Assembly: GCA_013397115.1 (NCBI GenBank)
Contig: VWZW01006289.1
Span: forward strand, 4,163,265 to 4,227,264
Source: Edolisoma coerulescens
Taxonomy: Eukaryota; Chordata; Aves; Passeriformes; Campephagidae
Reading direction: 5' to 3'
Length of the DNA stretch: 64,000 nt
The translations under genes were made by a program, and so were the position numbers. The first letter of the stretch is position 1; every line of letters starts with the position of its first letter. Positions 11,931-25,890 of the stretch are shown piece after piece. Below the pieces are notes generated by a model. That model saw only the letters and a program-made list of their open reading frames with translations. It was not told the DNA's origin and did not search any database.

Positions 11931-13375
11931 GAACACCAGAGTTATTAACTGTCAAGAGCAGAGCAGTCCCAGTGTGACTTTAGGGCTACGGTAAGCTATA
12001 AGCAAGCTATTGTATTGGGTATAACCCTAGATATTGTAAACACTCATTATTGTTTTTTATCAAGTCTCTGAAACAAAATGGGTTATTTGAAATGGTTCTA
12101 GACTGACACAAATTATATTCCAAAAAAATGAAAAATAACATTTAAGTCTATGAGCAACTTTTCACAGAAGAGAAATTTCTTATTTCCATTGAGTATTGGT
12201 CTCCTATGGACTGAGCCCTAGGTTCATCAACCTCAGCATGGATTTACTCGCTGAGTTTTCACTCCATGAAGTTTTCCAGGGGATAGCGAAGGGGAAATAA
12301 ACCAGCCCACAATATGGAAAAAATTCTCATTATATATGTGTTTTCTCTTTGCCAAACTTCTCTCTTTTTTTGTGAAAAAGCAAAATGTTAAGCAAATACT
12401 CTGAGGTGAAATTCTGTAAAAAGTGTCTTGAGTAGAAATGCACTACTAAAACTCACTGTTTCTGCCATTACATAGGGTTCTGCTTTGCACTGCTTTGCCT
12501 TGTTCTTTGCATATTTCTGTGCCTGCCAAGGTTCCTTGATATGCACTGAGAACTTCTAAACTAAAGCTCATGGTAGGTTTATTTATGGTCACCTAGTGAT
12601 TACCTTGGAGTGCTCAGATACTCTCCCAGTTTGAGGAGTACATGACTTTTTATTATTCAGAAGGAGTTTTTCAGCAAAACTGGAGTAAGGATTACTATAA
12701 ACTAGTGTCTAAACTCCACTTTGAGAGGTGATCATCGTAGCAGTTAGTGCCGGAGCTTCTACAGGTGTTTTTAATACTTTCTCTGTGATACTATTAAGTT
12801 ATCCACAGTTATCTGAGTAACAGAAAAATTGGTTTAAATACAGTCAGAAAAGTAAGGGGTTTCAGACTTTTCCAAGGCAACGAAAGGGATTTGCAAGCTG
12901 AGGTGTTCTGCCAGTTGTCTCCATCCAAGAGATGTAGGAGATGAAGGAAGCTGAGTTGTTACTAATACCTAAACAGAGAGTAAATATATATAACTATTCA
13001 TGTAAACAAAGAGTGACTGAGAATTGCAGTTAGCTAAATGGATGTTAATAATGTTAGCTGGAAAGGCTTTCATCATATTAAATTTCTCAAATTTAATTGT
13101 ATAAGTCTCACTGTTTTCATTTCTATAAAGAGGATCATTAGGAAGCACTGAAGAATAACAATAACACTAATAACAAAAATGACAACAATAGTATAATAAA
13201 AATATATCTCATTGTCATAAATGGATTTCTGAAATGGGTATTGGAAAATTCTGAAGGTTATTTTCATTATCATACATTGCTACAATACTAAACTAGATTT
13301 TTTTTGTTCTATAGTCAAGACTGAAAAAAAAGAAAAAAAGAGGGATAAAGTACAGATAAGAGCAAGGATACTTCT
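11931..13375. other. Unique AT-rich DNA
   Basis: No gene, RNA or repeat that I can name. Confidence 0.45.
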
Positions 13376-13479
13376 GTGCAATGTGGTCTAGATTGACCCT
13401 TGACTCTTGCTTGAACAGGGAGGCTGGACCAGATGACCCATTCTGGTCCCTTCCAACCTTACTTACTCTTTGATTCTGT
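13376..13479 (+). mobile_element. CR1 LINE 3' end, sense
   Basis: Short CR1 3' terminus. A TGGTCTAGATTGACCCTTG block is followed by TTGAACAGGGAGGCTGGACC (the CR1 GAGCAGGGGGTTGGACC motif), AGATGACCCA, GGTCCCTTCCAACCTTAC and a terminal TTTGATTCTGT at 13469-13479. Its wording differs from the copies at 371-589 and 5214-5359 (GGACCAGATGACC rather than AACTAGATGATC), which suggests a different CR1 subfamily. It is strongly 5'-truncated. Confidence 0.88.
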
Positions 13480-14449
13480 AAGAAAAAGAAACAGGGAAAA
13501 CAAACAGGAAAAATCACCAGAAGAAAAAAACAGGGAAAAGAAAAAGGAACCCCCCACACCCCAAAGAGCTGGAAATCAGTACCAAATGAAAGAATAGCCA
13601 GTTCTGTATACAATTAGATGTACATTTTCAAAAGCTGAAGGCCCTCAGGATTACACACTGTACTGCTAATTATGAAGAGCTCTGTATCTAAAACTTTAGC
13701 AGCTGGATTACAGTTTATTCATGTTCTTTTCCCTGACTTTTGAGTGTTAAATCTTATTTTTAAAAACATTAAATACAGTATTTTTCCTCACATACTCACA
13801 TGTATAAATTTGAATTTATATACATATTTATTGTTTTTTCATATATGCAGCATGGCAATTATTCATTACCAAGCTTTAATACAGCGTAATTGTATGAGAA
13901 TGTTCTTCACAACACATTTTGTATGGTTTCTTCATATTTTGCACATCTAGAGTAAGCAGAGTGGGGAGCAACTGGAAATCTCTGCGCATTTGTGTCTTAA
14001 ACCTAATAATTTTTAATTACTTATTAATTATTGTATTTGCATACATAACAATATTGATAAACCTAATTTACGTAACAAAAATTTAGAAACACCACCATAT
14101 CAGTGTTCAGCTGTAGTTAGCAAGCATTCATATTTTTCTAAACAAAAGCTGAGGTGCATGATGGGAAAACAAATATTAGCATATCTAGACTTAACACGGC
14201 TTGTAGACTCCCTGGTGAGTAGTGCTTCTTCAGCCAAGGATTATTCACACCATATACAATTACGTTTTCCTTTAAGACTGAATCTTTTATGCTGCAGATA
14301 AAAATGAGAAGCTACACAAAGTCTTCTAAAGAAATATTCACATATCTTCAATAAAGAAAAGAATGCAGTTCATCTCTTGCAGGCCAGCCAAACTTAGGGA
14401 GTTTTATTTTATCTAGGAGTGTCTAAGAACAGAATTTGGTATACAGTTT
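13480..14449. other. A-rich then AT-rich unique DNA
   Basis: The stretch just after the CR1 tail (13480-13560) is purine- and A-rich with GGGAAAA/GAAAAA repeats. The rest is unique AT-rich sequence without a recognisable gene. Confidence 0.45.
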
Positions 14450-15180
14450 GACCTCTCTGATTGTATTTTGAGGTTGTTATTGTAATTTGCTGTCGGCTCT
14501 TTAATTAATCTTGCCGGGTCTGTAATATCGTTGGGGCAGAAATAATTGCTTAAATATAAAAGGACCTGTTAAGACAGCCACATGGGAAACAGTGAAGTGG
14601 TGAAAGAGTGCACTTCTAAGATTTCCTTATTGACTGTTTAGTAATAAATCGTATGTTTTAATTGCTCTGTCAGAAGAATCCTTCAATGAGGGAAAGGTGA
14701 CTGGAGCTGAATATGGGAACACCACAGGACAGCTGTTTGGTCTGGCAAAGGGCTCTGTGCACTTGTACTATATATCCAGAGCGACCTTTCAGATTCCATG
14801 TACATAGTAACAATTAAAAGTACACAATGACTTGACAATGTTCACTGTGACAGACTGCAGGTTGGCTGCTTCCCATAACAGCCTCCCAGGCAGAGAGGAA
14901 CAAAGAGCCCGGGCCCATCTGTACGCGGCTCTGAATGCCTCATGTTCCAGAGAGTGCGCTTTGTTTCTCCAAACGCCCCAGGAAGCTCTTCAACAAACAA
15001 AACTCAGAGGTCCAGAGGAGCCCAGTCAGGACATTAATATGATAATGAATTCCGGATTACCCTGACAGACGTGACAAAGAAATAGATCCTTTTGATAATA
15101 AGTTATCGGGTTGATTAGGCGGAATTTGTCTGACTCCACGACTGTTGTGGGTATTTCAACAAAGTCAACAAACCCATGTA
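14450..15180. promoter_or_regulatory. Candidate conserved non-coding element (enhancer-like)
   Basis: About 730 bp of repeat-free, high-complexity sequence that contrasts with the low-complexity flanks. Visible motifs include a TTTAATTAAT homeodomain core near 14500, GCTTAAATATAAAAGG near 14548-14563, paired TAAT sites in ACATTAATATGATAATGAAT (15031-15050) and a GGATTA K50-homeodomain-type site (15054-15059). CpGs also occur more often than in the flanks (GTACGCGGC, AGTGCGC, AAACGCCCC). These features are typical of deeply conserved developmental enhancers, but conservation itself cannot be tested here. A small open frame (14832-15065) has no domain. Function is inferred. Confidence 0.4.
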
Positions 15181-15839
15181 TGACATCACTTCAGCCACCC
15201 TCTCTCCTTGTTGCTTTTCATCAGGTCTGACCCATGCTGCTAATTTAAGGGTTCTTCAGTTGCAGTGTAAATGCTGCTACCTGTCCAGAAAGGTACATAA
15301 ATACCATAAAACATCAGCTTCTTTGCTAGAGCACGAAACAAAGGAAAATGGCTGCTTGTCACAGTCAGTTCTGAAGAAAAATTGCCATTAACTCAGAAAT
15401 GTAACTTTGCTTTCCAGCCGATGTTCCTAGGCTGAATTAGCTCAGTAGACTTTCTAAGAATAATTTCCAGTCACCTCACCAACAAGGCAAAATGGTCCCT
15501 TTTCTGGGCCGCCAGAATAAATCTGATTCAGCAGCAGCTATCATAGCATTTGGAAAGGTACTTACTTTTTTTGTGTTACTATTGATTTCTGTGGTAATTA
15601 TGTCTTCTTGGCTGGATTCTCCAAAAGGCTCTAAGATAAACTTCTGCTATTCCACAAAAGCTCAGCAGCAAAAGAACATCAACTGGTTGCAGATACAGTA
15701 GATGACTAAGGTCACACAAAGTACCAAAATCGGGTGGCACCAGCCATCTGTAGTTAACAGCTATTATATAAACATAAAGGAATGTGCCCTGTGTTCTGAG
15801 TGATGGAAAAAAATTGGTCATTAGCCACTTGGGAATGTC
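15181..15839. other. Unique DNA between two candidate conserved blocks
   Basis: No recognised gene or repeat. Overlapping open frames on opposite strands (15492-15701 plus, 15579-15821 minus) cannot both be real, and neither is recognisable. Confidence 0.4.
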
Positions 15840-16260
15840 CGATTCCCCCCACAGCTTTCCAGCTGCGATCCAAGTGTGTTTAAATAAAAACTTAGCACAC
15901 TTAACAAGAAGTTTGATAGAGTGTTAACAATCTTCAACTTCACATTGAGCTGTTAACCAACAAAGTAGTCATTAAAGGCTGGTAATGACTGTGTTTCTTG
16001 AGATTATTGCTTAATTATAAACTTGATAGAGTGGGTCCTGCCTTCTGACTTGGGGGACATTTTCCATTGCAGTGTTTTAACTACAAGCTTTTCTTACTAT
16101 ACCACCTCATTTATAAAACCTTGAATATAAACTGGATTGAGAATACTGCTTTTAAAAAGAGTTATTTGTACACTTCACAATTATGTTCAAACCATAACTG
16201 ATCTCGGATTCACCTCAGACAGCGGACTAGCAAGGCTCAACTGTTGTTAACAAATGATTT
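15840..16260. promoter_or_regulatory. Candidate conserved non-coding element
   Basis: A repeat-free stretch with the near-duplicated phrase TTTGATAGAGTG (15911-15922) and CTTGATAGAGTG (16022-16033), a TTGTTAAC-type site near 16244-16251, and homeodomain-type ATTAAAGG and TTAATTATAA cores. The texture resembles a conserved enhancer. It may form one unit with 14450-15180. This is inference from composition and motif density only. Confidence 0.33.
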
Positions 16261-19200
16261 CTGAGGGAATATAGCTTTCTTGTAGAAAAACATAAGAATT
16301 TCTGAAAAAGAATTTTGCATTCTGATTGACTGGAAGGAGTCTAGAGCACAGCACTTCTTTTCAAAAGAAAACCCATGAAAGTGATGAGAAACTGCAATAG
16401 ATGTTTTATCTTTTGTTCTTTCAGAAGTGACTGAATACTTTTTTTAGTGTACAAGAAATTATTTCAACAGCCATGACCTTGAAAGTTCCCTAGTTATTGC
16501 TAGCTGCTTTAACATTTAATAATAATTTCCCCATATCTGTAGACACCATGGCCTTATGCATACAAATAATTATAGAAATGTATTCAAGAAAGTTTTCTCC
16601 TCTGCACTGATATCTGAGCATCTAAATATATACTATCCAAATGCACAAACAAAGATGAGGGGTGCAAAGTTTCATGGAGTTGTTGCCATCAGAGTCACAT
16701 ACTTCAAATCCCAGCACATGAGATGGCCATGCACTGACACAAAGGGTACAGGGACAAAGGCAGTCCTATTTTTCTTTTTTTGGTTGGTTTCACGTGTAAT
16801 TCAAGTCATTACACACCACTAATGTATATAAGATCTGTTGCAAAAATCATTAAATATGTGGGGTTTGAATGTGTGAGTATACTGAATTTATTCCTTTCTT
16901 CCATAGAAAAAAAGGCTTAAGATATTTAACATTAATTTAAACTTCTTATAACTCCTTGGCACTTTAAGGCCACTTAGTATTTTCAAGCAGGGAGGCAATC
17001 GGTGGGAAAAAAAAAAGATTTCATCCTTTAAACTGAATCATGTTCTGTAATTCACAAAATACTGAGATTATATACTTAGCTAAGTATCTAAGCAAACTAA
17101 TACATCTTTCGTCTTTTTCAGACTGTTCTTTTAGGTATTAAACAACGAGGAAATCAAACAAAATTCCATCGTTAGAAGCTATTAGATCAAACATTCTTTG
17201 AAAATAATAACATATAGAATATATTTATTCGTACAAACTTTTAACTGAAAGTCTCCCTGATAGATAGATAGTTTCAGAACTAATTTGTCTGCAAAATGGC
17301 ATTTAAGTATTTTTAGAAGTGTTTAGAAGATGGTTAAAATAATGAATTAAAAATTATTGTATTAATTAACTCATCAGTGACAACTGTAAAGAAGAGATGC
17401 ATCTTTTAACAGAACAAATTATATAGCTGAAAAAGACAGAGGAGACTTGGAGCTCACAAGTACTTTTAGGTTTTGCATTTTGTTTCCAATTATTGCCAGT
17501 TAATGAAAGGAGGAGCTGTTTGTTGGAAATCTGAAAGGGAAAAGAGACAAATATCTTTGCATGTGTAAATCCTCTTCTTCATTCAAAATCTCAGGCTTGT
17601 GTCCACAGTGGCTTGCTGGCTCAGTTCATCAGAAAGCCTGCAGCAATTCCCTGAGCCCTCATTTGTAGACATCAATTTGGCAATGGAACAATGCAGCAAA
17701 TTCTCATTCGAGGGATTACGATACCATATATAAAGAAAACATAAAAAGATTTACATATATTCCATGTAATTTCCCCCATTATATATTAAGCATGGAGCAG
17801 AATTTTGAGTCTTTTAGTTGGTAGATGTGTCACTAAATATTTTTTTAAATGGTAATTTATATCCCAGCATTTTATTTTCAAAGATAATATGCATCTTGTA
17901 CATAACATCCAATAGATGTCCCAGAACCTGCAGGCTGGGAAAAAGGATAAAATTCAAGCTATCCTTTTGGGGCTAGATTACTTATCTTGCTGCATCATTT
18001 GAGTAGCATCTACACTTTCCCAAACCCACTTCCTGGTTTGCATGCACACAGTAAATGGACTAGAGAAGGAACACAGCCATTGTTGCCTGGCATTCTGTCC
18101 TCATGAATGAGAGGGAACAGTGGGAATGAAACCTTACCTTTGTCATTTGTGGACCAGGCGTGAGTGAAGAACTATTGTGCACTGACAGATTTGCAACACC
18201 TACATTCCTACAACTTTCCAGGCATTTCAAGATAGAAGAACGGGAACTGTACCACTGAGAAAAGACTCTAATGTCATAGATTCTCAGTCACAAAGATCTA
18301 TGCTTCATTAGACAAATGTGCTTGTACTGCTCTGCTCTAGATGAGAAGTAAACACATTATCACAGAGCACTGTTTGCGATGGGCAGTACCTAATCCAAAA
18401 TAGAGCCTGACAGGAAGAAGCTATGTGAGACGCATTCAAATAACCACATTTTAACCCAAAATTAATTTATTCCAAATCAATCCCTATTTAAATCACAGAC
18501 CTGCCTTATAACACTGATTTTGGGACCCCCAAAGAACTGCTTGCTACATTGTTGGATGATACCTTACCAAGCAATGTCGTCATTTCTGGGTATCTACTGT
18601 CTGCCAGTTTCTCATTCATTGAGGCATGATTAAACTTAAAAACACCTCAGCTGAAAATGAAAATTTCCCCCAAACATTTTGACTTTAAATAAAAAATCTT
18701 CCATTTGCTTAACGGACTTTGGGATCAGACTCCTCATGGGAACCATGGAAAGAACTGGAAAAGAAAGGAGACTAACAACTTACTACTGTCACCAGCAATG
18801 TGTGAGAAAAAAATGCCAGAGTGCAGCTGAATGACAAAAGAGGAAACATTGGCCGCTATATTCACTGGGATACCAAAAAGACATTAATTTAAATTAAGTT
18901 CAATCACATGGCACATAAATAACTCTCTCTGAGAAGATCTGGGCCTCTTTGCAAAGCTTCCTGTTGACACAAGCGCTGTACATAAAGCACAAGCCTCTTG
19001 AGCACAATGAGCCAATGATGTACTACTGTTACACAGACTCCTGTGGTTCTGGAGCCCACTGGGGAGAAGGTTTTGTGCAGCAGAAATCTGGAAGACCACA
19101 GTGAAGCATAATATAGAGCCTGTAGTACCAGATATGACAGTCAAAATTGGGCAGTGCCTCAGAGCCTGATCCCTTGCTGAGGACAGACTGGTTTTCCCTT

Positions 19201-20599
19201 CATGGCAGAGGATCCACAGACCTAGGATGAGTGAAACAGGGAGCAACAGCAGCCTCTAACTCGTTTTACGTACCCTCATTTGCCTGGCACATCAGCATAG
19301 ATATGGCAGCTATGACCTGGGACTTACAGGAAAGACACGGCTGTCTGGAGCAGCAGCAGAAAACCAAGAAATTTAACCTCACTACCCGAATCAACACTTG
19401 ACACCTGCATGCAGGAGTGCAAATCTTTTTTCTCTGTTTTTTGGGTTTTTTCCACAGCTTCTACACTCAGTCATTAACACAGAATTTCTACCTACTTTTG
19501 TCAGTCAGAATGAGGTGAGCCATTCTCTGGGCTACTTCTTCAGAGACAGTTGAGGGAGATAGGCCCTTGGGAAGCTGATTAGTCCCATCCAATTGGACAA
19601 GCACATTGGGATGCAATTGACTGTCATTTTTCCATATGTAGATGCCATTAAGTATGATTAGAGAAATAAACCAAACTGCACTAGAAAACTGATCTTCAGA
19701 CCACAAAAGGGAGATGAGATGAATCACCATTTATACAAAGTCACAAAAATACTTACTTATCCTATAGGACTCGAAGAAGTATTTCAAATAACAAGACCTT
19801 TTTCATAAACTTTTGACTCAGATTAGAAAATCCAAAAAGGTATCACTGTGTTTACAGGAAGGGAATGATGGAGTTGTTCAACCTTGATAGGGTTCTTATG
19901 AACAAAAAGTCATCTATATATGCATTTTCTAGAAGATCAGCAAATATGGCAGAGCTTTTTAATTTCTTTTCCTTTGTCCTAGTACAGACAATTTATCATT
20001 CAAGCATATTGGTTTTGTCTCCTTAAATTCACACTGCCAGAAGTCCTGAAGAAGTAATCAAAAAACTATGTTCTCATTTAAATGTTATGTTTGACATTAC
20101 ATCCAGCAGCACATGTAATTTAAATTAAATAAACCCATTTCAACAATAATAAAATAGGCAAAAATAAGAAAAAATCATATTATTTGTACATTGCACCAGA
20201 TTTTAATAAATTTTATAATAATTCTCTGTTCCATTTTAAGAATTTCTGCATGTTTTTTATCCCCCCAAAATATCATTAGTACTTAATTTGGGTCCATTAC
20301 AGATAGATAGATCTTTAATTTTGTCTGTTTTCTAGCTTTTTCCAAATATGCACATTCCCTATTTCATCACATTCAAAGACAAACAATGAAAAATTTTAAT
20401 CCTGCCTAATTTATCTTCAAAAAAAAAAAAAGATAAGCCTATATGTACTGCATGACACAGATATTTGTAGTTTTAACTTTATCATTTTGTCATATTAACA
20501 ATAAATGCCATGTTTTCCTAGGATGCCCAAATGAATAGATTAAAGAGCATAGAAAGGAGAGGAATAGAATTGTTTGTTACCTGTGCATTCAGATCTTTG
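16261..20599. other. Unique AT-rich DNA
   Basis: About 4.3 kb with no recognised gene. Small TAGA/GATA runs occur at 17259-17271 and near 20302. A somewhat richer stretch (18880-19400) carries a 120-codon minus-strand open frame (18884-19246) that I do not recognise and regard as chance. Confidence 0.45.
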
Positions 20600-21115
20600 T
20601 GAAAGCAGCTCCCAGAGTTACTACTTTTTTCCTGCACCATAATGATATTGTACAGTGCCTTTTGGCTCTAGCACAATGTGTTATGCATCAGTGTTTAAGA
20701 GCATATTGTGCACCATTATTGCCCTCTCTCTAGAGGACTACAAACTGCATTAGTTTGAATTACCAAATCAAAACTTTATGTGCAGCAGTTCCCCCACAAG
20801 GGCTTTAGCATTTTTATGTCATAATCCCTCTATTATCCCCCTCCTCACATGCTTTATAACCATTAAGTTATTGAAAAATTCTCAACAGATGTCATCTTAA
20901 GATGAATGTTGCTGTGCCGACTGGTATCAAGGCTGGAATCTGGATATTGCTCAACTTTACTAAAAATGTCAGGGAGAGAATAGTCAGCTGTAAAAATACA
21001 AGATATGCCAGCAATGGTTGTTTTCATGTCAACTGCAACATGACTTGTAGTGTTCGCAATTTTAGCTTCTAGAAGAAGCAGTTTTCATTTGATGGGTTGG
21101 CAGTAATGGCTTGAG
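20600..21115. promoter_or_regulatory. Candidate conserved non-coding element
   Basis: About 500 bp of high-complexity sequence without repeats. It includes a ATTGTGCACCATTATTGCCC block (20705-20724), TTTTATGTCATAATCCC (20813-20829), a CATCTTAAGATG palindrome (20893-20904) and GCAATGGTTGTTTTCATGTC (21012-21031). No open frame of note occurs. The pattern is like a non-coding conserved block. I cannot measure conservation. Confidence 0.3.
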
Positions 21116-24100
21116 ATATGTAGCAAGAAAAAGGAAAATAATTCAAGGGCTTTTCCCCCCCTCTCCTTTTATGATAAAAGCAGATTTGTGCATTAATTTG
21201 GTTTAAGTCTCAAGACTTACCTTTTAGTACATATTGTTCCTATTGAGAATTTTGTTGAAATACAGAAACTTTCTGCATAGGTGTAATAATTATAGCGGGT
21301 TATTGGTGATTATGTATTCTCTTTGCATCTTAAGTACTGAAATAAAAAATATGACAGATATCATGGTAATGATAACAATTTGATAATTTTCCTCTCATTC
21401 TATTGCGACATTTTTAATTTTAAACACCATAAAAACATAAAAATATATATTGTGACATAATTCAGAACCATCTTAAATTTGAAGCAAACAAAGCAAAAGA
21501 CATTTACCTTCCAAAGAGGTGACAGTATGGTATTTAAATAATAGGAGACACATATGGCACAGATACCTGTCAAAATGAGATTAAAGAACAGAACCAAGGC
21601 CCACATTAGTAAGAGCTTTAAAAAATAGTGGCATTTGATAGTAAATCAGCTTTTTAAGAAGCAGTTACTGTACGAAAGAGAGGAATAGCATAATATACTC
21701 AATTCATCTGAATAGCAATATAGCAGTTGAGTTCTTATATTCAGAGCTGATGCGACAAACCTGAGAGATTTTTAAAGAAGAAATTACAATAATCAACTCC
21801 CATGATGAAACAGGTATATTTTGTGTAAAGCTGGCAAGGAATATATAAGGGATATATAGTCCGTGAGGACTGAAGCGGAAATAAATCTATTGGTATTGCA
21901 TTGGAGATGTGAAGAGTTTTAGTCAAAAATGAGGTTTGAGATTCTTAATGCGAATCTTCCATGTCTTACTTTTGCAGAAAGAAAAATCAAATTACAAAAA
22001 AAGCTTCCTATTTTCCTCTAGTGCTCCCCTAAAGGCCCAGAACTGGTTAATGGAAAGTTTTCCCATAGTGTCTATGACAAAGACTGTTGCTATTCCTTTG
22101 ATTCACAGCCATATCTGCTATTCTAGCTGTCTAGATGCCTATAATTAGGGGAAGATTGGTTTCTGGACAACATTCCAGCTATCCACTTTCCATTTTGCAT
22201 CCTAAAGGCTCCTCCCTTCTATGGAAGCTCATAGCTTCCAGTGGCGCAAAGATATAAAGAAGAGATGGGATTCACCAAAGAAAACTCTTTTAGCTGATAT
22301 TAGCTGTCATAGAGAAGAGGCTGATCAGGTCAATCTTGCCTGTAAGCAATAAAAGGTGGAAATGCCAAAATACGGCTGTCGAAGGCAACATAGATCTGAC
22401 TCCTCACTGTAAAAAATGATGTTAAGAAAGATGACGCACTCAAACCACCAGATATTCAAAACTCCCAGAAACTCTCAATTCCGACTGTTTTAATAGGTGG
22501 CACTTTCAAATGTCCAGCCATCTTTAGGAGAATATTGAATGTTGAATTTTAGAAATAAAAGGTGCTGAACTTCTGCTTTCAAGAAATATTTAATGACAGA
22601 AACATCATCTCATATTTAAGTCTTTATAGTCACTGTCTGTTGTGTATTATTCCTATTTGTCTCTCTTGTAAAAAATATTCTAATTCATCTCATTATACAG
22701 TGTATGCTGCTTTTGTACTGTAGTATGATTTTTAAACTTATGCCATATGAACATTTCCGGTTCTTTTGAGTATGATACTCTACTTGAATTTTACTCACAG
22801 TTTATAAATTGAGCAGGTTAATGTATTCATTTATATGCTGTGATAGTCTTCCAGCTCAAAGCTTTAATATTTCATTGCAGTGCTGGTATCTGATCTGAGG
22901 AAATATATTTCTGTATATTTTGCAAGAGTCTTCTTAGGTTTTCCCAACATTTATTTTCATATGGTTCTTTAGTGAAGGTTTGGATTGGTTCTGCTCTTTT
23001 ATTGCATGTTGCTACCTTTATATTTGACTGGTGTGCCTTGGTATATAATCTGCCACTAACCTGGATAATTTCTATTACTTCACTTTCTAAAAGCCCACGA
23101 TGAGCTGCACTGAGGAAAATAATTGTAAAGGCATTTGAGCTACTCCAGTGCTATATGAGACTTTGCACAAAGGTTATACACAAAAAATGTCAATAATAAG
23201 CTAGAACCTCCCTAACTTATAGCAAATTAGAGTATATTTCCTAAATCTCTCACACCTCTGTCTATGACATCAGGATAATGTACATTTGCAGCTAAATGAC
23301 TCATTTACTTTCAATTTCACCTGCACTTTTTTAGAAGCTGGCCTATCTTTGTGAGAAACAAAATTCTTCTACCAACCAGTTTTCCGTCTTCTTCTTCAGC
23401 TGTAATAACAGAAGCTAAATAATATTTAACAAATTGCCACTTCCTAGTGCCCTGTCTTCAATCCCCCATCATTGTTTTTAATGGGACAATTTAACCTTTG
23501 AACCTATGTCTCTATTACAGATATAGTTGAAGAGCTTTTAATTGAAATATTCCATACAACTTGACATCCAATATTATTTCTTTGCTCCTCTAATTATCCT
23601 TTTAACTTTCTTCTGCTTATTTGTATAAACTCTCTTCAGTCTGTCTTTCTACCAGACTGTTTATATATTTTTCAAAAGCCTTTCAATTATTTGCTCATTC
23701 TACTCTTTACATACTACACAACTACATTTGACCTCTGTAACCCTCCTCCTTGTTTAGATTTAGCTGAAATGAATTTCAGTTGCAAGGTCTGCAGCCATTT
23801 CTTAAATTGTTTCCCACTGCTCATCCGTAGTGCTCATCTCTGCGTTGGAGAACAACCAAACAAAATCTCTTCAGAAATGTCACACAATATCAGACTTTCT
23901 AACAGAAAAAACAAAGTCCCAGTCCAGAAACATCTGAAACATGCTGGCTTATTTCAGTACAGGTATGAAAAACCAAACCTGTAGAGAGGTTTGCCAGTTC
24001 CCAATGGTGAGATGGTTACCACTTTCAGGCTGTTTGGATGCACAGTATTTATAAAATACAAAGCAAAATTAGGCAGAATTAATGCCAAGTCTAAAACACG

Positions 24101-25890
24101 TCAGCTACAGCAAGTCATGATAATATTCCTGTCCTATAACTTGCAGTTTCTAGTCTTCCCCCCTCTCTGATGGACATTATACTCCATCTATCTCTATGAC
24201 AATCCTTCTTGCCCTGACATGCCTCATGACAGAATCAAAAGCACCTCCTGCTCTCAAATCTAAGATGTGGGTATAGCGACTGACAATGGCTGGTCGTAGG
24301 ATGATTCATGCTAATCTGCTATTTAACGTAGTCTTGATTTCCACATAACATATTGAAACCCTTAACTTTTCCTTTGCATATTCCTATTTGATATTTCTTT
24401 CCAGTCTCTCAAGTGTTTTTGTTTTCTATTGACAACAATGTTTTCTATGGCTGAGAAGAGATTTGGTGCAGAATGGAGTCTATGGGTCACCCAAGAAGCT
24501 TACATTATTTCCTTATAGAGCAGTTTTTTTACTCACTTTCTCATCAGGTGGAAAAGCAAAACTTCTGGACTTTATTGTTGTCCACATTGCAAGTGCCTCA
24601 GAGGGTATTACTTGAAAGCCACTACCTTTTCTGGGCATATCTGGTAAAGATATTAAAGGTATTATCTAGAAGTTAAGATGCTTTCCAGGAAACTTCAGCC
24701 TGTGACAGTCAGCTGTAATCTTCTCCAGAAGAATATTATCCACCAAACCTGAATAGTTGGCAAGACTTTCCATGCTATATAAAATTTTAAAAATATTTTG
24801 CAAATTTTCTGTGAAATTTTCTGATAATTTCATTCCCTGAGATTATGACACAATGGCTTCTTCCCACACAGATAGTTCAGTAAGTTCAGTAGTATCTGGT
24901 CATGCACTATGACTTCATACTATCTTTTTTGGGTTTTGCATATCCCTTTTCCAATCAATAACTATGCAATTAAAAATCCTCCAATATCACATATTCTGTC
25001 CTTATTACAGTCCCATATGCAGTCTTCCTCAATGATGTCACTTAAAAGCAGACACTTGAATGCAATTGGAAAATGTTAGAAAATTAATTCAAAATTTGAA
25101 AATGTTGTAACAATGCTCTTGCCTTGAAACATTTTCCTGATAAGACTGAGACCACTGAGCTGAGTTTTCATCTTCTTATGCATTGTCTCTCCTTAAAAAT
25201 AAGGGAGCTACCATATTCCATCAGGGAAATGTCTGACCAAACACAAAAGAGGAAAGGAGGAATGAATTACTAAAATGAGGAATTATCTTAGAAGCGTATA
25301 TTATCATTGGTTGCAGAAATTCCATCTTTTCTGAAGCTTTCTATAAAAATAAAGGTGGGTTTTGACTTGTATGTAGGTAATGCCACACAACTGCAGCCTA
25401 CATGGGCAGACCTAAGTGAAACCTCTGGGCATTACAATTTTTTCAGACCAGGAGCACACATACAGTTGATTATTAAGGTTCAAAAAAACCATTTTACTGA
25501 TCTGTAAAGATAAATATAAAGGTTCTGCAAAGGTTTCTTTTTACTTTTTTTTTGGATGTACTGAGTGTTCATCAAAACAGATTTGCAATTACATTAAATG
25601 AGAAATCCTTTAGCACTGCATTGGAAATCCTTCCTAAGTTTTAAAGATTTCCACAACAGTGAACACAGTTTTAAGTTCTTATAGTACTCTTAATATATTA
25701 CGGCACTGTGTAGTTGAGACAGAAACTATGGAACTCTTTTGCATTTAGTATATGATGATCAAGAGAAAGGCTTTCAAACTCACTTGCAAAGAAATATAGC
25801 ACTCACTCATGAGTGTTGTGTGGAAAGTTTAACAGAAAAAAAATCTAATATTTTTAGTTTTCATAATGAAGAACAGTGAGTTTTATCACT
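21116..25890. other. Unique AT-rich DNA, possibly with undetected old repeats
   Basis: No gene recognised. The pyrimidine-rich plus strand between about 23380 and 24700 has the texture of very old antisense LINE sequence, but I could not place a diagnostic block, so I do not annotate it as such. Small open frames here have no domain. Confidence 0.4.

Noticed and set aside
13293..13613. 106-codon minus-strand open frame with a hydrophobic stretch
   Set aside because: It is antisense to the CR1 tail and an A-rich tract. The phenylalanine-rich stretch is poly-A/GAAAA read backwards.
23380..24700. Possible further antisense LINE sequence
   Set aside because: The pyrimidine-rich texture is suggestive, but I could not place a single diagnostic CR1 block, so it is not annotated as a mobile element.
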